A DNA stretch of 64,000 bases, taken from assembly GCA_964574935.1 (NCBI GenBank), contig CAZNOZ010000001.1:1-64000 (forward strand). Reading direction: 5' to 3'. Positions 34,070-43,247 of the stretch are shown piece by piece. Source of the DNA: JBBECE01 sp964574935 (lineage in GTDB: Bacteria; Pseudomonadota; Alphaproteobacteria; Rhizobiales; Devosiaceae). The notes beneath the pieces are model-generated. The model saw only the letters and a program-made list of their open reading frames with translations. It made no database searches and was not told the origin of the DNA. The translations under genes were made by a program, and so were the position numbers. Position 1 is the first letter of the stretch; every line of letters starts with the position of its first letter.

Positions 34070-34693
34070 CTAGAGCCTGATGACCACCAGGGTGCCGACA
34101 TTCACCCGATCGTAGAGGTCGATGATGTCCTCGTTGGTCAGCCGGATGCAGCCCGAGGACACGTTGTGTCCGATCGTGCGCGGATCCGATGTCCCGTGCA
34201 GGCGGTAGAGCGTCGCGCCGATGTAGAGGGCCCGCGCGCCGAGCGGATTGCCGGGTCCGCCGGGCATGTAGGCCGGCAACTCCGGCTGCCGCTTGCGCAT
34301 TGCCGGCGGCGGCGTCCACCCGGGCCACTCCGCCTTGCGGGAGATGTGGTGTGTGCCGGACCAACGGAAACCGTCGCGGCCGACGCCGATCCCGTAGGAA
34401 ATCGCCGTATCGCCGTCCAGAATGAAATAGAGGCGGAATTTCGATTGCTCGACCACGATGGTGCCCGGCCGGTAGTTGGAGGAATACTCCACGACCTGGC
34501 GCTTGATGGCGGTGGCGCCGCCCCTGCGGGTCGACTGGCGCAGGCTGGCGTTGATCGGCCTGCCGCCCTCGTCGATGGTCACCCACTGGTCGGCGACCGG
34601 ATCGTAGTAGCGCTCCGCCAGGACCTGGCCTATTGGCAGCACGGCGATTGCCGCCGCAACGACTGCCACAACTGCGTGCTTGAGAAGTCTCAT
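34070..34693 (-). CDS. L,D-transpeptidase (YkuD/ErfK family)
   Basis: A 207-residue exported protein. It has a signal peptide (MRLLKHAVVAVVAAAIAVLPIGQVLA) and a YkuD domain from about residue 70, with the active-site His in LHGT and the nucleophile Cys in SSGCIRL. These periplasmic enzymes form 3-3 peptidoglycan cross-links or attach proteins to peptidoglycan in alphaproteobacteria. The start at 34693 is chosen because the signal peptide begins there. Divergent from rpiA. Confidence 0.92.
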   Translation of the reverse strand: MRLLKHAVVAVVAAAIAVLPIGQVLAERYYDPVADQWVTIDEGGRPINASLRQSTRRGGATAIKRQVVEYSSNYRPGTIVVEQSKFRLYFILDGDTAISYGIGVGRDGFRWSGTHHISRKAEWPGWTPPPAMRKRQPELPAYMPGGPGNPLGARALYIGATLYRLHGTSDPRTIGHNVSSGCIRLTNEDIIDLYDRVNVGTLVVIRL

Positions 34694-34968
34694 CGCGCGT
34701 CCCTGTTTTATTGCCGGCGCGGATACTGCCGATTCCACGCCGAAGTTGTACTCGCCAGTCTCGCTGTTTAGCGGCTCGCCGGGATGCTGAAAACCGACGA
34801 GCTTGCGTGACCGTTCACTTTTCTGCCGTGATGTTGCCCGAATGCCGCCAACGATTGCTGAATGCGACTTCACCATTTCGTGAGCGGGGGAGTTGACACC
34901 GGGGCGTGGATTCGCCGAATCCATGCGGCAGCGGGTTAGGCCGCGCAATCCTGCCGCGAAGGTGGCCC

Positions 34969-35688
34969 TTGAAAGACGATCTGAAGCGCGAAGCGGCCGA
35001 GGCCGCGCTGGCCGAATTGCGGCCGGGCATGACGATTGGACTGGGTTCGGGAAGCACCGCGCACCATTTCATTACCATGTTGGGCAAAAAGGTCGCCGAA
35101 GGCTTCCAATGCGTGGGCGTGCCGACCTCCGAGGCGACCGCGAGGCTGGCGCGGGAGGTGGGTGTGCCGCTGACCGGCCTGGATGAGCACCCCGCCCTCG
35201 ATCTGGTGGTGGACGGGATCGACGAGATCGATCCGGCGATGGACCTCATCAAGGGCGGCGGCGGCGCCCTGTTGCGGGAGAAGATCGTCGCCGCCGCGGC
35301 GGCCCGGATGGTGGTGATCGGCGACGCCTCCAAGCGGGTCGGGACGCTTGGCGCTTTTCCGCTGCCCATCGAGGTCGACGCGTTCGGGATGGGATATGTG
35401 CGCGGGGCGATCGCCGCGATCATGCGGGCAAACGGCGCCGGCGATGAAATACGCTTGCGCCGGGACGCGTCCGGTGCGCCGTTCACCAGCGACGGCGGCC
35501 ACCCGCTTCTCGACGCTTTTTTTGGCCGCATTTCCGATTCAAAAGCCGTCGCGGCCGCGCTCGACGCGGTTCCGGGCGTGCTCGAGCACGGTTTGTTCGT
35601 CGGATTGTGCGACGCCGCCTACATCGCCGCCGAAAACGGCGTTGAATTCATAACGGCTGACCGGGTGAAGGTCGGCCAGCAAAACTGA
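34969..35688 (+). CDS. rpiA: Ribose-5-phosphate isomerase A
   Basis: A 239-residue pentose-phosphate enzyme interconverting ribose 5-phosphate and ribulose 5-phosphate. Motifs: GLGSGSTAHHFI (phosphate loop), the active-site VDGIDEIDPAMDLIKGGGGALLREK, and a family C-terminus. The likely start is TTG at 34969, which gives the usual N-terminus (KDDLKREAAEAAL) and has AAGGTGG just upstream; a GTG at 34906 is possible but a TTGACA box at 34893-34898 would sit too close to it. Confidence 0.93.
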   Translation: MKDDLKREAAEAALAELRPGMTIGLGSGSTAHHFITMLGKKVAEGFQCVGVPTSEATARLAREVGVPLTGLDEHPALDLVVDGIDEIDPAMDLIKGGGGALLREKIVAAAAARMVVIGDASKRVGTLGAFPLPIEVDAFGMGYVRGAIAAIMRANGAGDEIRLRRDASGAPFTSDGGHPLLDAFFGRISDSKAVAAALDAVPGVLEHGLFVGLCDAAYIAAENGVEFITADRVKVGQQN

Positions 35689-35707
35689 AGCCGGGAGGGG
35701 TTCAACC

Positions 35708-36238
35708 ATGTCTACCCGTTGTCGTATGCGCGCCTTGTTTGTGGCGGGCTTCGCCGCCCTCGCCATGGGTTCGGCCGCCGTCGCCCAGGACGCCGCGAGC
35801 GAGCAACCGGCGCTTGAGATTGCCCCGGACCACCTGGCACTGGCCCGCAAGTATGTCGACCTGACCGATACCGCGAAGGTCTTCGAGGAAGCGGTGGTCC
35901 GCACAGCGGTGCAGGCCACGCGTACCCTTGTCGCTCAGTCGCCGGACCTGTCCGATCAGGTCGCCGAGGCCGCCGTTGGCGTCATGCAGGAGTACGAAGG
36001 TCGCAAGGACGAGCTCTTCGACCAGTTTGCGCGCATCTACGCGATCCACTTCTCACCCGAGGAACTCGACCAGATCATCGCTTTTTACGAGACCGATGTC
36101 GGCAAGCGCCTGCTTTCGCAACTCACGGATGTCAATCAGGAATTGCAGCTCGCCCTGCAGGTCTACGAGACCAATCTGTCGAACGAGTTCATGACCAAGC
36201 TGAAGGACAGCCTCGCCGGCGAGGGGTATGAGTTCTAG
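35708..36238 (+). CDS. DUF2059 domain-containing exported protein
   Basis: A 176-residue protein with a signal peptide (cleavage about residue 26, AVAQ) and a DUF2059 domain in the C-terminal half, recognisable in YAIHFSPEELDQIIAFYETDVGKRLL. The domain is a small helical module of unknown function in periplasmic proteins. It follows rpiA by 19 bases, so is probably co-transcribed, and is followed by a strong terminator. Confidence 0.88.
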   Translation: MSTRCRMRALFVAGFAALAMGSAAVAQDAASEQPALEIAPDHLALARKYVDLTDTAKVFEEAVVRTAVQATRTLVAQSPDLSDQVAEAAVGVMQEYEGRKDELFDQFARIYAIHFSPEELDQIIAFYETDVGKRLLSQLTDVNQELQLALQVYETNLSNEFMTKLKDSLAGEGYEF

Positions 36239-36264
36239 GCATCGAACTTCGAACAGCGGCTCCG

Positions 36265-36292
36265 GCCCCCGCCTTGTGCGGGGGCTTTTTTT
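36265..36292 (+). terminator. Rho-independent terminator after the rpiA-DUF2059 unit
   Basis: 8-bp all-GC stem (GCCCCCGC, 36265-36272; GCGGGGGC, 36278-36285), CTTGT loop, then seven T residues (36286-36292). It separates the unit from the glutathione reductase gene and argues against start codons for that gene upstream of it. Confidence 0.93.
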
Positions 36293-36335
36293 GTGCGACG
36301 TGGCCGCAACTTCATCCGGCCCGGAAAACTCGGCA

Positions 36336-37712
36336 TTGTCCAACCGGTACGACCTGATCGTGATTGGCGGCGGTTCCGGCGGTGTGCGGGCCGCCCGTCT
36401 GTCGTCCCTCTACGGCGCACGGGTGGCGCTGGTTGAGGAATCCCGGCTCGGCGGCACCTGCGTCAATCGCGGTTGCGTGCCCAAGAAGCTGTTCGCCCTG
36501 GCCAGCCGCTTCGATTCGCTGTTCGAGATCGCGGCCGACTATGGCTGGGCGGTCGAGGCCAGTTTCGACTGGCCGACGCTGGTGGCCAACAAGGATGCGG
36601 AGATCGCCCGTCTGGAGGCCGCCTATGAATCCGCCCTGCTCGATGCGGGCGTGGAGATCTTCAGGGACCACGCGACGTTCACCGACCGCAACACGGTGAG
36701 CCTCAGCGACGCCGGCACGCACCTGAGCGCCGGCCGCATCCTGATCGCCACCGGCGGGCATCCCGTCGTGCCTCAGATCGAAGGGGCGGAACTGGCGATC
36801 ACCTCCAACGAGGCGTTTGGTCTGGAGGCGCTTCCCGGCTCCATCCTGGTCGTCGGGGGCGGCTACGTCGCGGCTGAGTTCGCCAGCATATTCAATGGCC
36901 TGGGAGTGGAAACTGCGATCAGCTATCGCCGGGACATGATCCTGCGCGGCTTCGACCAGGATTTGCGCGAGGGGCTCAGTGAGGCGATGCGCGCCTCCGG
37001 GATCGAAATCCTGGTCAATTCCCAGCCCCGCCGCCTGATCAAGGTGCCCGGGGGAATCGACGTCGAATTCGAGCACGGCGCCTCGGCAACCTACGGGGCG
37101 GTGATGTTCGCCACCGGCCGTGCCCCCAACACCCGGGAACTCGGACTGGATGCCATCGGTGTGGTGTGCAACGCCCGCGCCGCCGTCCAGGTTGACGAGT
37201 GGTCGCGGTCCTCGGTGGATTCGATCTTCGCGGTTGGCGACGTCACCGATCGTTCGGCGTTGACGCCGGTGGCCGTTCGCGAGGGCGCGGCGTTCGCCGA
37301 GACCGAATTCAGGGGCACTCCGACCGCCGTCGACCACCGCATCATTCCCACCGCCATCTTTTCGGAGCCCGAGGTCGGATCGGTCGGTCTGTCGGAGGAG
37401 GACGCCGTCATGCATCACCTCGAATTCGAGGTCTACATGGCGCGCTTTCGCCCCATGATCGCCACCCTGTCCGACCGCGAGGAGCGCACGATGTTCAAGT
37501 TGATTGCGCAAGCCGGCTCCGGCCGGGTTTTGGGGGTGCATGTTCTCGGGCGCGACGCCGCCGAGATCGTTCAGCTGGCGGCGATCCCCGTCACCATGGG
37601 CGCCACCAAGGCCGACTTCGACCGCACGATCGCGGTCCATCCCACGGCCTCCGAAGAACTGGTGACGATGAGCAAGCCGGCCTATCGGGTCGTCCAGGGA
37701 GAACGGGTCTAG
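36336..37712 (+). CDS. gor: Glutathione-disulfide reductase
   Basis: A 458-residue FAD flavoenzyme reducing glutathione disulfide with NADPH. Redox cysteines lie in GGTCVNRGCVPKK, FAD-binding GGGSGG at the N-terminus, the NADPH-binding GGGYVAAE, and the C-terminal active-site HPTASEELVTM. A TTG at 36336 gives the normal family N-terminus (SNRYDLIVIGGG); a GTG at 36300 is the next option. Earlier starts would run through the upstream terminator. Confidence 0.93.
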   Translation: MSNRYDLIVIGGGSGGVRAARLSSLYGARVALVEESRLGGTCVNRGCVPKKLFALASRFDSLFEIAADYGWAVEASFDWPTLVANKDAEIARLEAAYESALLDAGVEIFRDHATFTDRNTVSLSDAGTHLSAGRILIATGGHPVVPQIEGAELAITSNEAFGLEALPGSILVVGGGYVAAEFASIFNGLGVETAISYRRDMILRGFDQDLREGLSEAMRASGIEILVNSQPRRLIKVPGGIDVEFEHGASATYGAVMFATGRAPNTRELGLDAIGVVCNARAAVQVDEWSRSSVDSIFAVGDVTDRSALTPVAVREGAAFAETEFRGTPTAVDHRIIPTAIFSEPEVGSVGLSEEDAVMHHLEFEVYMARFRPMIATLSDREERTMFKLIAQAGSGRVLGVHVLGRDAAEIVQLAAIPVTMGATKADFDRTIAVHPTASEELVTMSKPAYRVVQGERV

Positions 37713-37737
37713 GGTCAATCGCCACTTTGAGTGGGCG

Positions 37738-37780
37738 GACGCCCGAACCGCAAAAGTGGTGTCCACTTTTGCTGGGCGTC
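37738..37780. repeat. Nested inverted repeat downstream of gor
   Basis: An inner perfect 10-bp repeat (GCAAAAGTGG, 37750-37759; CCACTTTTGC, 37763-37772) is enclosed by an outer repeat (GACGCCC, 37738-37744; GGGCGTC, 37774-37780). I recall similar AAAAGTGG/CCACTTTT dyads as dispersed intergenic elements in Rhizobiales. A half-site CCACTTTGAGTGG lies just upstream (about 37722). It may also end gor transcripts. Confidence 0.55.
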
Positions 37781-37952
37781 TCGCCGGGACGCGGCGGATT
37801 TCGGCCCTGACTGCGTTGCCACCCGCTTGAGGTGTTCGGCACCGCGGCGCGGTTGGCGCCTGTCCAGGACCAACATCCGGCTCGCGCAAAGCCTGTCCTC
37901 GAGCTGGCCTTCGGCCAGACCCGGGGGCCCGAAACCTGAATGTCGATTGGCC

Positions 37953-38690
37953 CTAGAGCCCGACGCCGCCCACGAGCGCTCTCAGTCCCGCGCCCACCGC
38001 GAAGGCGAGGGCGGCCGCGACCATCCCGATGACGAAGGTCTCCAGCCCGCTGATGTACCAGCGTTGCGTCGACCATCGGGACTTGGCCGTGCCGATGGCG
38101 AAAAACACGGCCCCCGTCATCGCCGTCGCCAGCGGCGCACTCGCGTTCCAGCCGAACACGAAAGGCACCAGCGGCACGCTGCCGCAGACAAGGAACGCCG
38201 CGAAGGTCGCCAGCGCCGCCATTTGCGGCGACCGCCGGATCGCGGTCAGCCCGTATTCCTCGCTCAGCATCGTGTCGAGCAGCACGTCTTCGTGTTCGGA
38301 GATCAGCGCCACCAGGGCATCCAGCTCCTCGCCTTCGAACCCCTTGGCGGAATAGATCTGGCGCAGCTCCTCCCGCTCGCCCTCGGGATGGGTGCGAATG
38401 TGGCGCCGCTCGATTTGCTTGAGCCGTTCATAGTCGTCGAGATCGGCCTTGGTCCCGGAGTAGTTCGACGCCGCCATCGAAAACCCGTCGGCGATCAGGT
38501 TCGCAAATCCCAGGATCAGCACGACCGCGGCGCTCAACTCGGCGCCGACCACGCCGGCGACGACCGCGAAGGTGGTTACCGCGCCGTCGATGCCCCCGTA
38601 AATCCAGTCGCGCAGATAGTTCACGCCGGGTCCGGAGCGAAGCCGGGCCGCGATGTCGGCGGGATCGTGGGAATGGTCGGGATTGATCAC
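37953..38690 (-). CDS. VIT1/CCC1-family metal transporter
   Basis: A 245-residue membrane protein of the vacuolar iron transporter-like family (Fe2+/Mn2+ export or sequestration). An N-terminal pair of membrane segments (YGGIDGAVTTFAVVAGVVGA...VLILGFANLIADGFSMAASNY) carries the conserved metal-site residues; a charged helical region (about 85-150; the metal-binding domain in this family) follows, then three further segments. It starts with GTG at 38690, with GAGGG upstream. Divergent from the DAHP synthase gene. Confidence 0.87.
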   Translation of the reverse strand: MINPDHSHDPADIAARLRSGPGVNYLRDWIYGGIDGAVTTFAVVAGVVGAELSAAVVLILGFANLIADGFSMAASNYSGTKADLDDYERLKQIERRHIRTHPEGEREELRQIYSAKGFEGEELDALVALISEHEDVLLDTMLSEEYGLTAIRRSPQMAALATFAAFLVCGSVPLVPFVFGWNASAPLATAMTGAVFFAIGTAKSRWSTQRWYISGLETFVIGMVAAALAFAVGAGLRALVGGVGL

Positions 38691-38836
38691 GTTGTGCCCT
38701 CGCCGGTTGGTCCCGTGCCGCCTATAGCGTTTCGAGGTGCCGGCGGAAACCTCCAGGCCCCCTTGGCTGTCAATAGAGTGTCGCCTTGTGGCGCGCCACG
38801 CACTATTCTGCTAGACGGCTGCGGTTTGAGTGCCCG

Positions 38837-40225
38837 ATGAGCGATCCGATGAGTGAGTGGAGCCCCAATAGCTGGCGCGCCAAGCCGATCAAGCAGGTGC
38901 CCGACTATCCCGACGACGCGGCCCTTTCGGTCGTCGAGAAGCGTCTGGCGAGCTTTCCGCCGCTGGTTTTCGCGGGTGAGGCGCGGGCGCTGAAGGCGCA
39001 GCTCGCCGAGGTCGCCGCGGGCCGTGCCTTCCTGCTCCAGGGCGGCGACTGCGCCGAGAGCTTCGCCGAGCACAGCGCCGACCATATCCGCGATTTCTTC
39101 CGGGTGTTTCTGCAGATGGCGGTCGTGCTCACCCACGGCGCCTCGTTGCCGGTGGTCAAGGTCGGCCGCATCGCCGGCCAGTTCGCCAAGCCCCGGTCCT
39201 CGGAAACCGAGACCGTCGATGGGGTGACGCTGCCCAGCTATCGCGGCGACATCGTGAACGACATCGCCTTCGACGCGACGGCGCGGGTGCCCGATCCCGA
39301 GCGGATGATCATGGCCTACCGCCAATCGGCGGCGACGCTCAATCTGCTGCGGGCGTTCGCGACCGGCGGCTTCGCCAATCTCGAGCGGGTCCACGAGTGG
39401 ACCATGGGTTTCGTCAAGGACACCAAGGCCGCTGCCCGCTACGAGGAGGTCGCCCGCAAGATCGACGACGCCATCGAGTTCATGCGGGCCCTTGGCCTGA
39501 CCGCCGAAAACACGCCGTCCCTGTCGGAGACCAAGTTCTTCACCAGCCACGACGGGCTTTTGTTGATCTACGAGGAGGCGCTCACGCGCCGCGATTCGAT
39601 CACCGGCGACTGGTATGGAACGTCCGGCCACATGATGTGGATCGGCGATCGCACCCGCGATCCGGACGGCGCCCATGTCGAGTATTTCCGCGGCATCAAC
39701 AACCCGGTTCAGATCAAGTGCGGACCCTCCCTCGAAATCGATGATCTGCGCCGGCTCATGGACATCCTCAACCCGGACGACGAGCCCGGCCGGCTGACCC
39801 TGATCACCCGCTTCGGCGCCAAGAAGATCGCCGATGACCTGCCGCGGCTCGTCGAAGCCGTCAAATCCGAGGGGCGGACGGTGGTGTGGTGCTGCGATCC
39901 GATGCACGCCAACACCATCAAGGCGGCCAACGGCTACAAGACCCGCCCGTTCGAGCTGGTGCTTGAAGAAGTGCGGCGCTTTTTCGAATTGCACCGCGAG
40001 CTGGGCACCTTCGCCGGCGGCGTGCATGTCGAGATGACCGGCCGGGAGGTGACCGAATGTGTGGGCGGGGTCTCGGCGGTGACCGAGGCCGATCTCGAGG
40101 ACCGGTATCACACCCATTGCGATCCCCGCCTCAACGCCTCGCAGGCTTTGGAGCTCGCCTTCCTCGTGGCCGAGGAGATGAGAGATCAGCGGCCGCGGCG
40201 CGAGCGGGTACGCGCGGCCATCTAG
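38837..40225 (+). CDS. 3-deoxy-7-phosphoheptulonate synthase, class II
   Basis: A 462-residue plant-type (class II) DAHP synthase, first step of the shikimate pathway: phosphoenolpyruvate plus erythrose 4-phosphate. Motifs are LLQGGDCAESF, KCGPSLE, WCCDPMHANT, GGVHVEMTG and DPRLNASQALELAFLVAE. The ATG at 38837 gives the standard start (MSEWSPNSWR four residues in). A 12-bp palindrome GTGGCGCGCCAC (38788-38799) lies upstream and may be regulatory. Confidence 0.95.
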   Translation: MSDPMSEWSPNSWRAKPIKQVPDYPDDAALSVVEKRLASFPPLVFAGEARALKAQLAEVAAGRAFLLQGGDCAESFAEHSADHIRDFFRVFLQMAVVLTHGASLPVVKVGRIAGQFAKPRSSETETVDGVTLPSYRGDIVNDIAFDATARVPDPERMIMAYRQSAATLNLLRAFATGGFANLERVHEWTMGFVKDTKAAARYEEVARKIDDAIEFMRALGLTAENTPSLSETKFFTSHDGLLLIYEEALTRRDSITGDWYGTSGHMMWIGDRTRDPDGAHVEYFRGINNPVQIKCGPSLEIDDLRRLMDILNPDDEPGRLTLITRFGAKKIADDLPRLVEAVKSEGRTVVWCCDPMHANTIKAANGYKTRPFELVLEEVRRFFELHRELGTFAGGVHVEMTGREVTECVGGVSAVTEADLEDRYHTHCDPRLNASQALELAFLVAEEMRDQRPRRERVRAAI

Positions 40226-40382
40226 CCGGGCACATTCATTTCCCGCGGCCGCACGGCGTGCCCACAGCGGGCGCGCGCCGTTCGTTAACTCATCATTACC
40301 GGCGCTTTAGCTTTGCCTTAACCCTAATCAATTATGAATGACCTCCGACGACGAATGAGTTGCGTAAGTGCGGAGGTGCGTA

Positions 40383-41435
40383 ATGCAACGCCTTGTTGCT
40401 CTTCTGGCGGTTTCGGTCGCCTCGCTGGCAGGTGTGACCTGTCAGGCCAATGCCGCCGATTACAACCTGCGCGGCACGGTTCCCGGATGGGGCTTTGATG
40501 GTGACACGGATCCGGTCGGCTTCGAAGCCGGCATGCGGTACTGGTTTTCGCTCGGCACGCAGGCGATCGAATTCAACGGCGATACGTTCGACAGCTCGGA
40601 CACCTCTCAGATCATCGAGAAGTATCTGAGGATCGACGATTACTCGACCGACACCTATGTAAAGACCTACGCCGGCTTTGCCCCGATCATCAGCGGCAGC
40701 TACTCGACGCCCGAGGAATCGGGCTCGCTGACCGACGGCCACGTCTACTATTATGTCGGCGACTTCGGCTGGATGCCGTTCACTTTCGGAGACGCCGGCG
40801 ACGGCGACGGCATCGCGGTCGGCGCTCTGTTCGGCTACATGTACTGGAACGACTCGCCGAGCACCGGCTACACCAACTTCCTCGAGCCCGACAGCGTGAG
40901 CTGGACGACCTCCGGGCCCGATCCGGTCTTCAATCTCGACAGCGACACGCAGAATCTGACCATCCACGCGTTGCGCCTGGGCAAGACCGCCAGCGGCACG
41001 CTCGGCCCGTTTGCGATCACCGCGGAGGCGGCCGCCATCCCCTATGCGTGGATCAACGGAACGCTCGGCGCCGACACCGACATCAGCGGCGATCCGTGCA
41101 TCATCAATCCGGATCCGACCTGCGAGCTCTATCGTTCTTCGGCCACCACAATTGACGGGCATGGCTTTGGCGCCACCGCCGAAATCATGGCCGGCATGAA
41201 CGTGCTCAACGACTGGAATCTGAGGTTCGGCGCTCGCGCCTGGTACCTGATGGGCGTCGGCAAGGCGACCATTTCGACCGCCGAGATCACCGACGCCAGC
41301 GAAGCCGATCCCGTCGGCAATCCCGGTGTGTACGACGTTCCGGGCACGATCACGATCCAGAACTACTTCTTCCAGACCGACGTGTTCTCGATCACCCGTG
41401 TCGGCCTGCTCGCCGAGTTGTCAAAGAGCTTCTAG
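40383..41435 (+). CDS. Outer membrane beta-barrel protein
   Basis: A 350-residue exported protein. A signal peptide (cleavage after about residue 24, QANA) is followed by alternating amphipathic strands rich in Tyr, Asp and Gly, and the chain ends in Phe (ELSKSF), the signal for outer-membrane insertion. GCGGAGG precedes the ATG at 40383. The barrel has a segment with two cysteines (DPCIINPDPTCELY) that could form a loop disulfide. Specific function not recognisable. Confidence 0.8.
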   Translation: MQRLVALLAVSVASLAGVTCQANAADYNLRGTVPGWGFDGDTDPVGFEAGMRYWFSLGTQAIEFNGDTFDSSDTSQIIEKYLRIDDYSTDTYVKTYAGFAPIISGSYSTPEESGSLTDGHVYYYVGDFGWMPFTFGDAGDGDGIAVGALFGYMYWNDSPSTGYTNFLEPDSVSWTTSGPDPVFNLDSDTQNLTIHALRLGKTASGTLGPFAITAEAAAIPYAWINGTLGADTDISGDPCIINPDPTCELYRSSATTIDGHGFGATAEIMAGMNVLNDWNLRFGARAWYLMGVGKATISTAEITDASEADPVGNPGVYDVPGTITIQNYFFQTDVFSITRVGLLAELSKSF

Positions 41436-41463
41436 GGCGCGACTACTCCACGCCACTCCGCCC

Positions 41464-41498
41464 GGACGCCGGACCGAAAGGTCCGGCGTCCTCTTTTT
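41464..41498 (+). terminator. Rho-independent terminator after the outer-membrane protein gene
   Basis: 12-bp perfect stem (GGACGCCGGACC, 41464-41475; GGTCCGGCGTCC, 41480-41491) with a GAAA tetraloop, followed by TCTTTTT. Confidence 0.95.
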
Positions 41499-41579
41499 GC
41501 GCGCCGCCGCCTGCTTGCTCTGGCCGGGGCCCCGCGATAAGTCTTGCCCGCCCTTTTCGACCCCGGGGACGAGCTTGCA

Positions 41580-43247
41580 TTGACGGACCGTCTGCGTATC
41601 GCCCTCGCCCAGCTCAACCCAACCGTCGGTGCGCTGGAGGCGAACCTTGCGCTCGCCCTGTCGGCCCTCGCCAAGGCCGAGCAGGAGGGGGCGGACATCC
41701 TCATGCTCACCGAGCTGTTCCTGACCGGGTATTTTCCCGAGGATTTGCTCCTCAAGCCCCGATTCATAGAGGAATCGATGCTTTTGGCGCGCCGGTTGGC
41801 CGCCGCGACCCAGGGCAAACGCCCGGCGCTGCTGCTGCCGACCCCGTGGCGGGAGGGATCGGACGTCTTCAATTCCGTCGTCCTGGCCGTGGACGGCGAA
41901 ATCGTCGCCCGCCGCGACAAGCACGAGTTGCCCGAATACGACATTTTCTACGAGAAGCGGTACTTTGCGCCAGGGCCGCTGCCCGAACCGGTCACGGTGC
42001 GCGAGGTCCGGATCGGGGTCCCCATTTGCGAGGATATCTGGTTCCCCGAAGCGTGCGCCGCCCTGAGCGCCGCCGGCGCCGAGATTCTGCTGTGTCCCAA
42101 CGGCTCGCCCTATTGGCGCGACAAACACGCGCTGCGATCTCAGGTCGTGGGCGCGCGGGTCAGGGAGACCGGCCTGCCGCTTTTGTACCTCAACCAGGTC
42201 GGCGGCCAGGACGAGCTGGTTTTCGACGGCGCCAGTTTCGGACTGAATGCCGACGGCAGCACCGCCTTTGGCGCTGCTTCCTTCGAGCCGGACCTGATGG
42301 TCTCCGACTGGCAGCGCTCGGCGAGCGGCTGGACGTGCACAAGCGGCGACCGGAAGCCGCTGGTCTCGGTCGAGGAGGCCCCTTGGCGGGCCTGCGTGCT
42401 GGGGCTGAGAGATTACATTGAAAAAAACGGTTTTCGCTCTGTTGTTCTTGGTCTTTCCGGCGGTATCGACTCGGCCGTGACGGCGGCCATCGCGGTCGAT
42501 GCGCTGGGCGCCGAGAATGTGCATTGCCTGATGCTGCCCTATCGGCACACCTCCGAGCAGAGCCTTGCCGACGCGCAGGCGGTCGCCGCCCGGCTTGGCG
42601 TGCGCTACGACGTCACCCCGATCGGCGAACCGGTGGAGGCGGTGGGTCGCGAGCTGGCGCCGCTGTTCGACGCCCTGCCGCCCGACATCACCGAGGAAAA
42701 CGTCCAGTCGCGGATGCGCGGGCTGATGCTGATGGCGGTCTCCAACAAGCTCGGCTCGATGCTGATCACGACCGGCAACAAGTCCGAACTGGCGGTCGGT
42801 TACGCCACCATTTACGGCGACATGAACGGCGGCTTCAATCCGGTCAAGGACATGTACAAGACCCAGCTCTACGAGCTCGGCCGCTGGCGCAACGCCAACA
42901 TGCCCGGCGACTGCAGGGGGCCTGAAGGGGAAGTGATCCCGGAGGCGATCTTCACCAAGGCGCCGAGCGCCGAACTCAAGCCCGAGCAGACCGACCAGGA
43001 TACCCTGCCGCCCTACGACGAACTCGACGCCATCCTGCAGGGTCTGGTCGAGGAGGACGTCTCGGTCGCCGACGTCGCCGCCCGCGGCTATCCCCTCGAA
43101 ACGGTCCGCCGGGTCGAAGCCATGCTCTACCGGGCAGAGTACAAGCGGCGGCAGGCCCCGCCGGGCGTCAAGCTCACCCCGCGTGCCTTCGGATTGGGGC
43201 GGAAATATCCGATGACATCCGGCTATCGCGACTCGAGCGGCAAATGA
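41580..43247 (+). CDS. nadE: NAD+ synthase, glutamine-hydrolysing
   Basis: A 555-residue two-domain enzyme. The N-terminal nitrilase-type glutaminase (about 1-270) has Glu in LTELFLTGYFPED, Lys in RRDKHELPEYD and Cys in PICEDIWFPE; the C-terminal synthetase carries the PP-loop LSGGIDSAV. It amidates nicotinate adenine dinucleotide to NAD+. The start appears to be TTG at 41580, matching the family N-terminus (TDRLRIALAQLNPTVG). Its stop overlaps gltX by 4 bases. Confidence 0.94.
   Translation: MTDRLRIALAQLNPTVGALEANLALALSALAKAEQEGADILMLTELFLTGYFPEDLLLKPRFIEESMLLARRLAAATQGKRPALLLPTPWREGSDVFNSVVLAVDGEIVARRDKHELPEYDIFYEKRYFAPGPLPEPVTVREVRIGVPICEDIWFPEACAALSAAGAEILLCPNGSPYWRDKHALRSQVVGARVRETGLPLLYLNQVGGQDELVFDGASFGLNADGSTAFGAASFEPDLMVSDWQRSASGWTCTSGDRKPLVSVEEAPWRACVLGLRDYIEKNGFRSVVLGLSGGIDSAVTAAIAVDALGAENVHCLMLPYRHTSEQSLADAQAVAARLGVRYDVTPIGEPVEAVGRELAPLFDALPPDITEENVQSRMRGLMLMAVSNKLGSMLITTGNKSELAVGYATIYGDMNGGFNPVKDMYKTQLYELGRWRNANMPGDCRGPEGEVIPEAIFTKAPSAELKPEQTDQDTLPPYDELDAILQGLVEEDVSVADVAARGYPLETVRRVEAMLYRAEYKRRQAPPGVKLTPRAFGLGRKYPMTSGYRDSSGK

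Noticed and set aside
37904..37918. Small hairpin CTGGCC-TTC-GGCCAG as a terminator
   Set aside because: Only 6 bp with a 3-base loop and no T-run; likely chance in GC-rich DNA.
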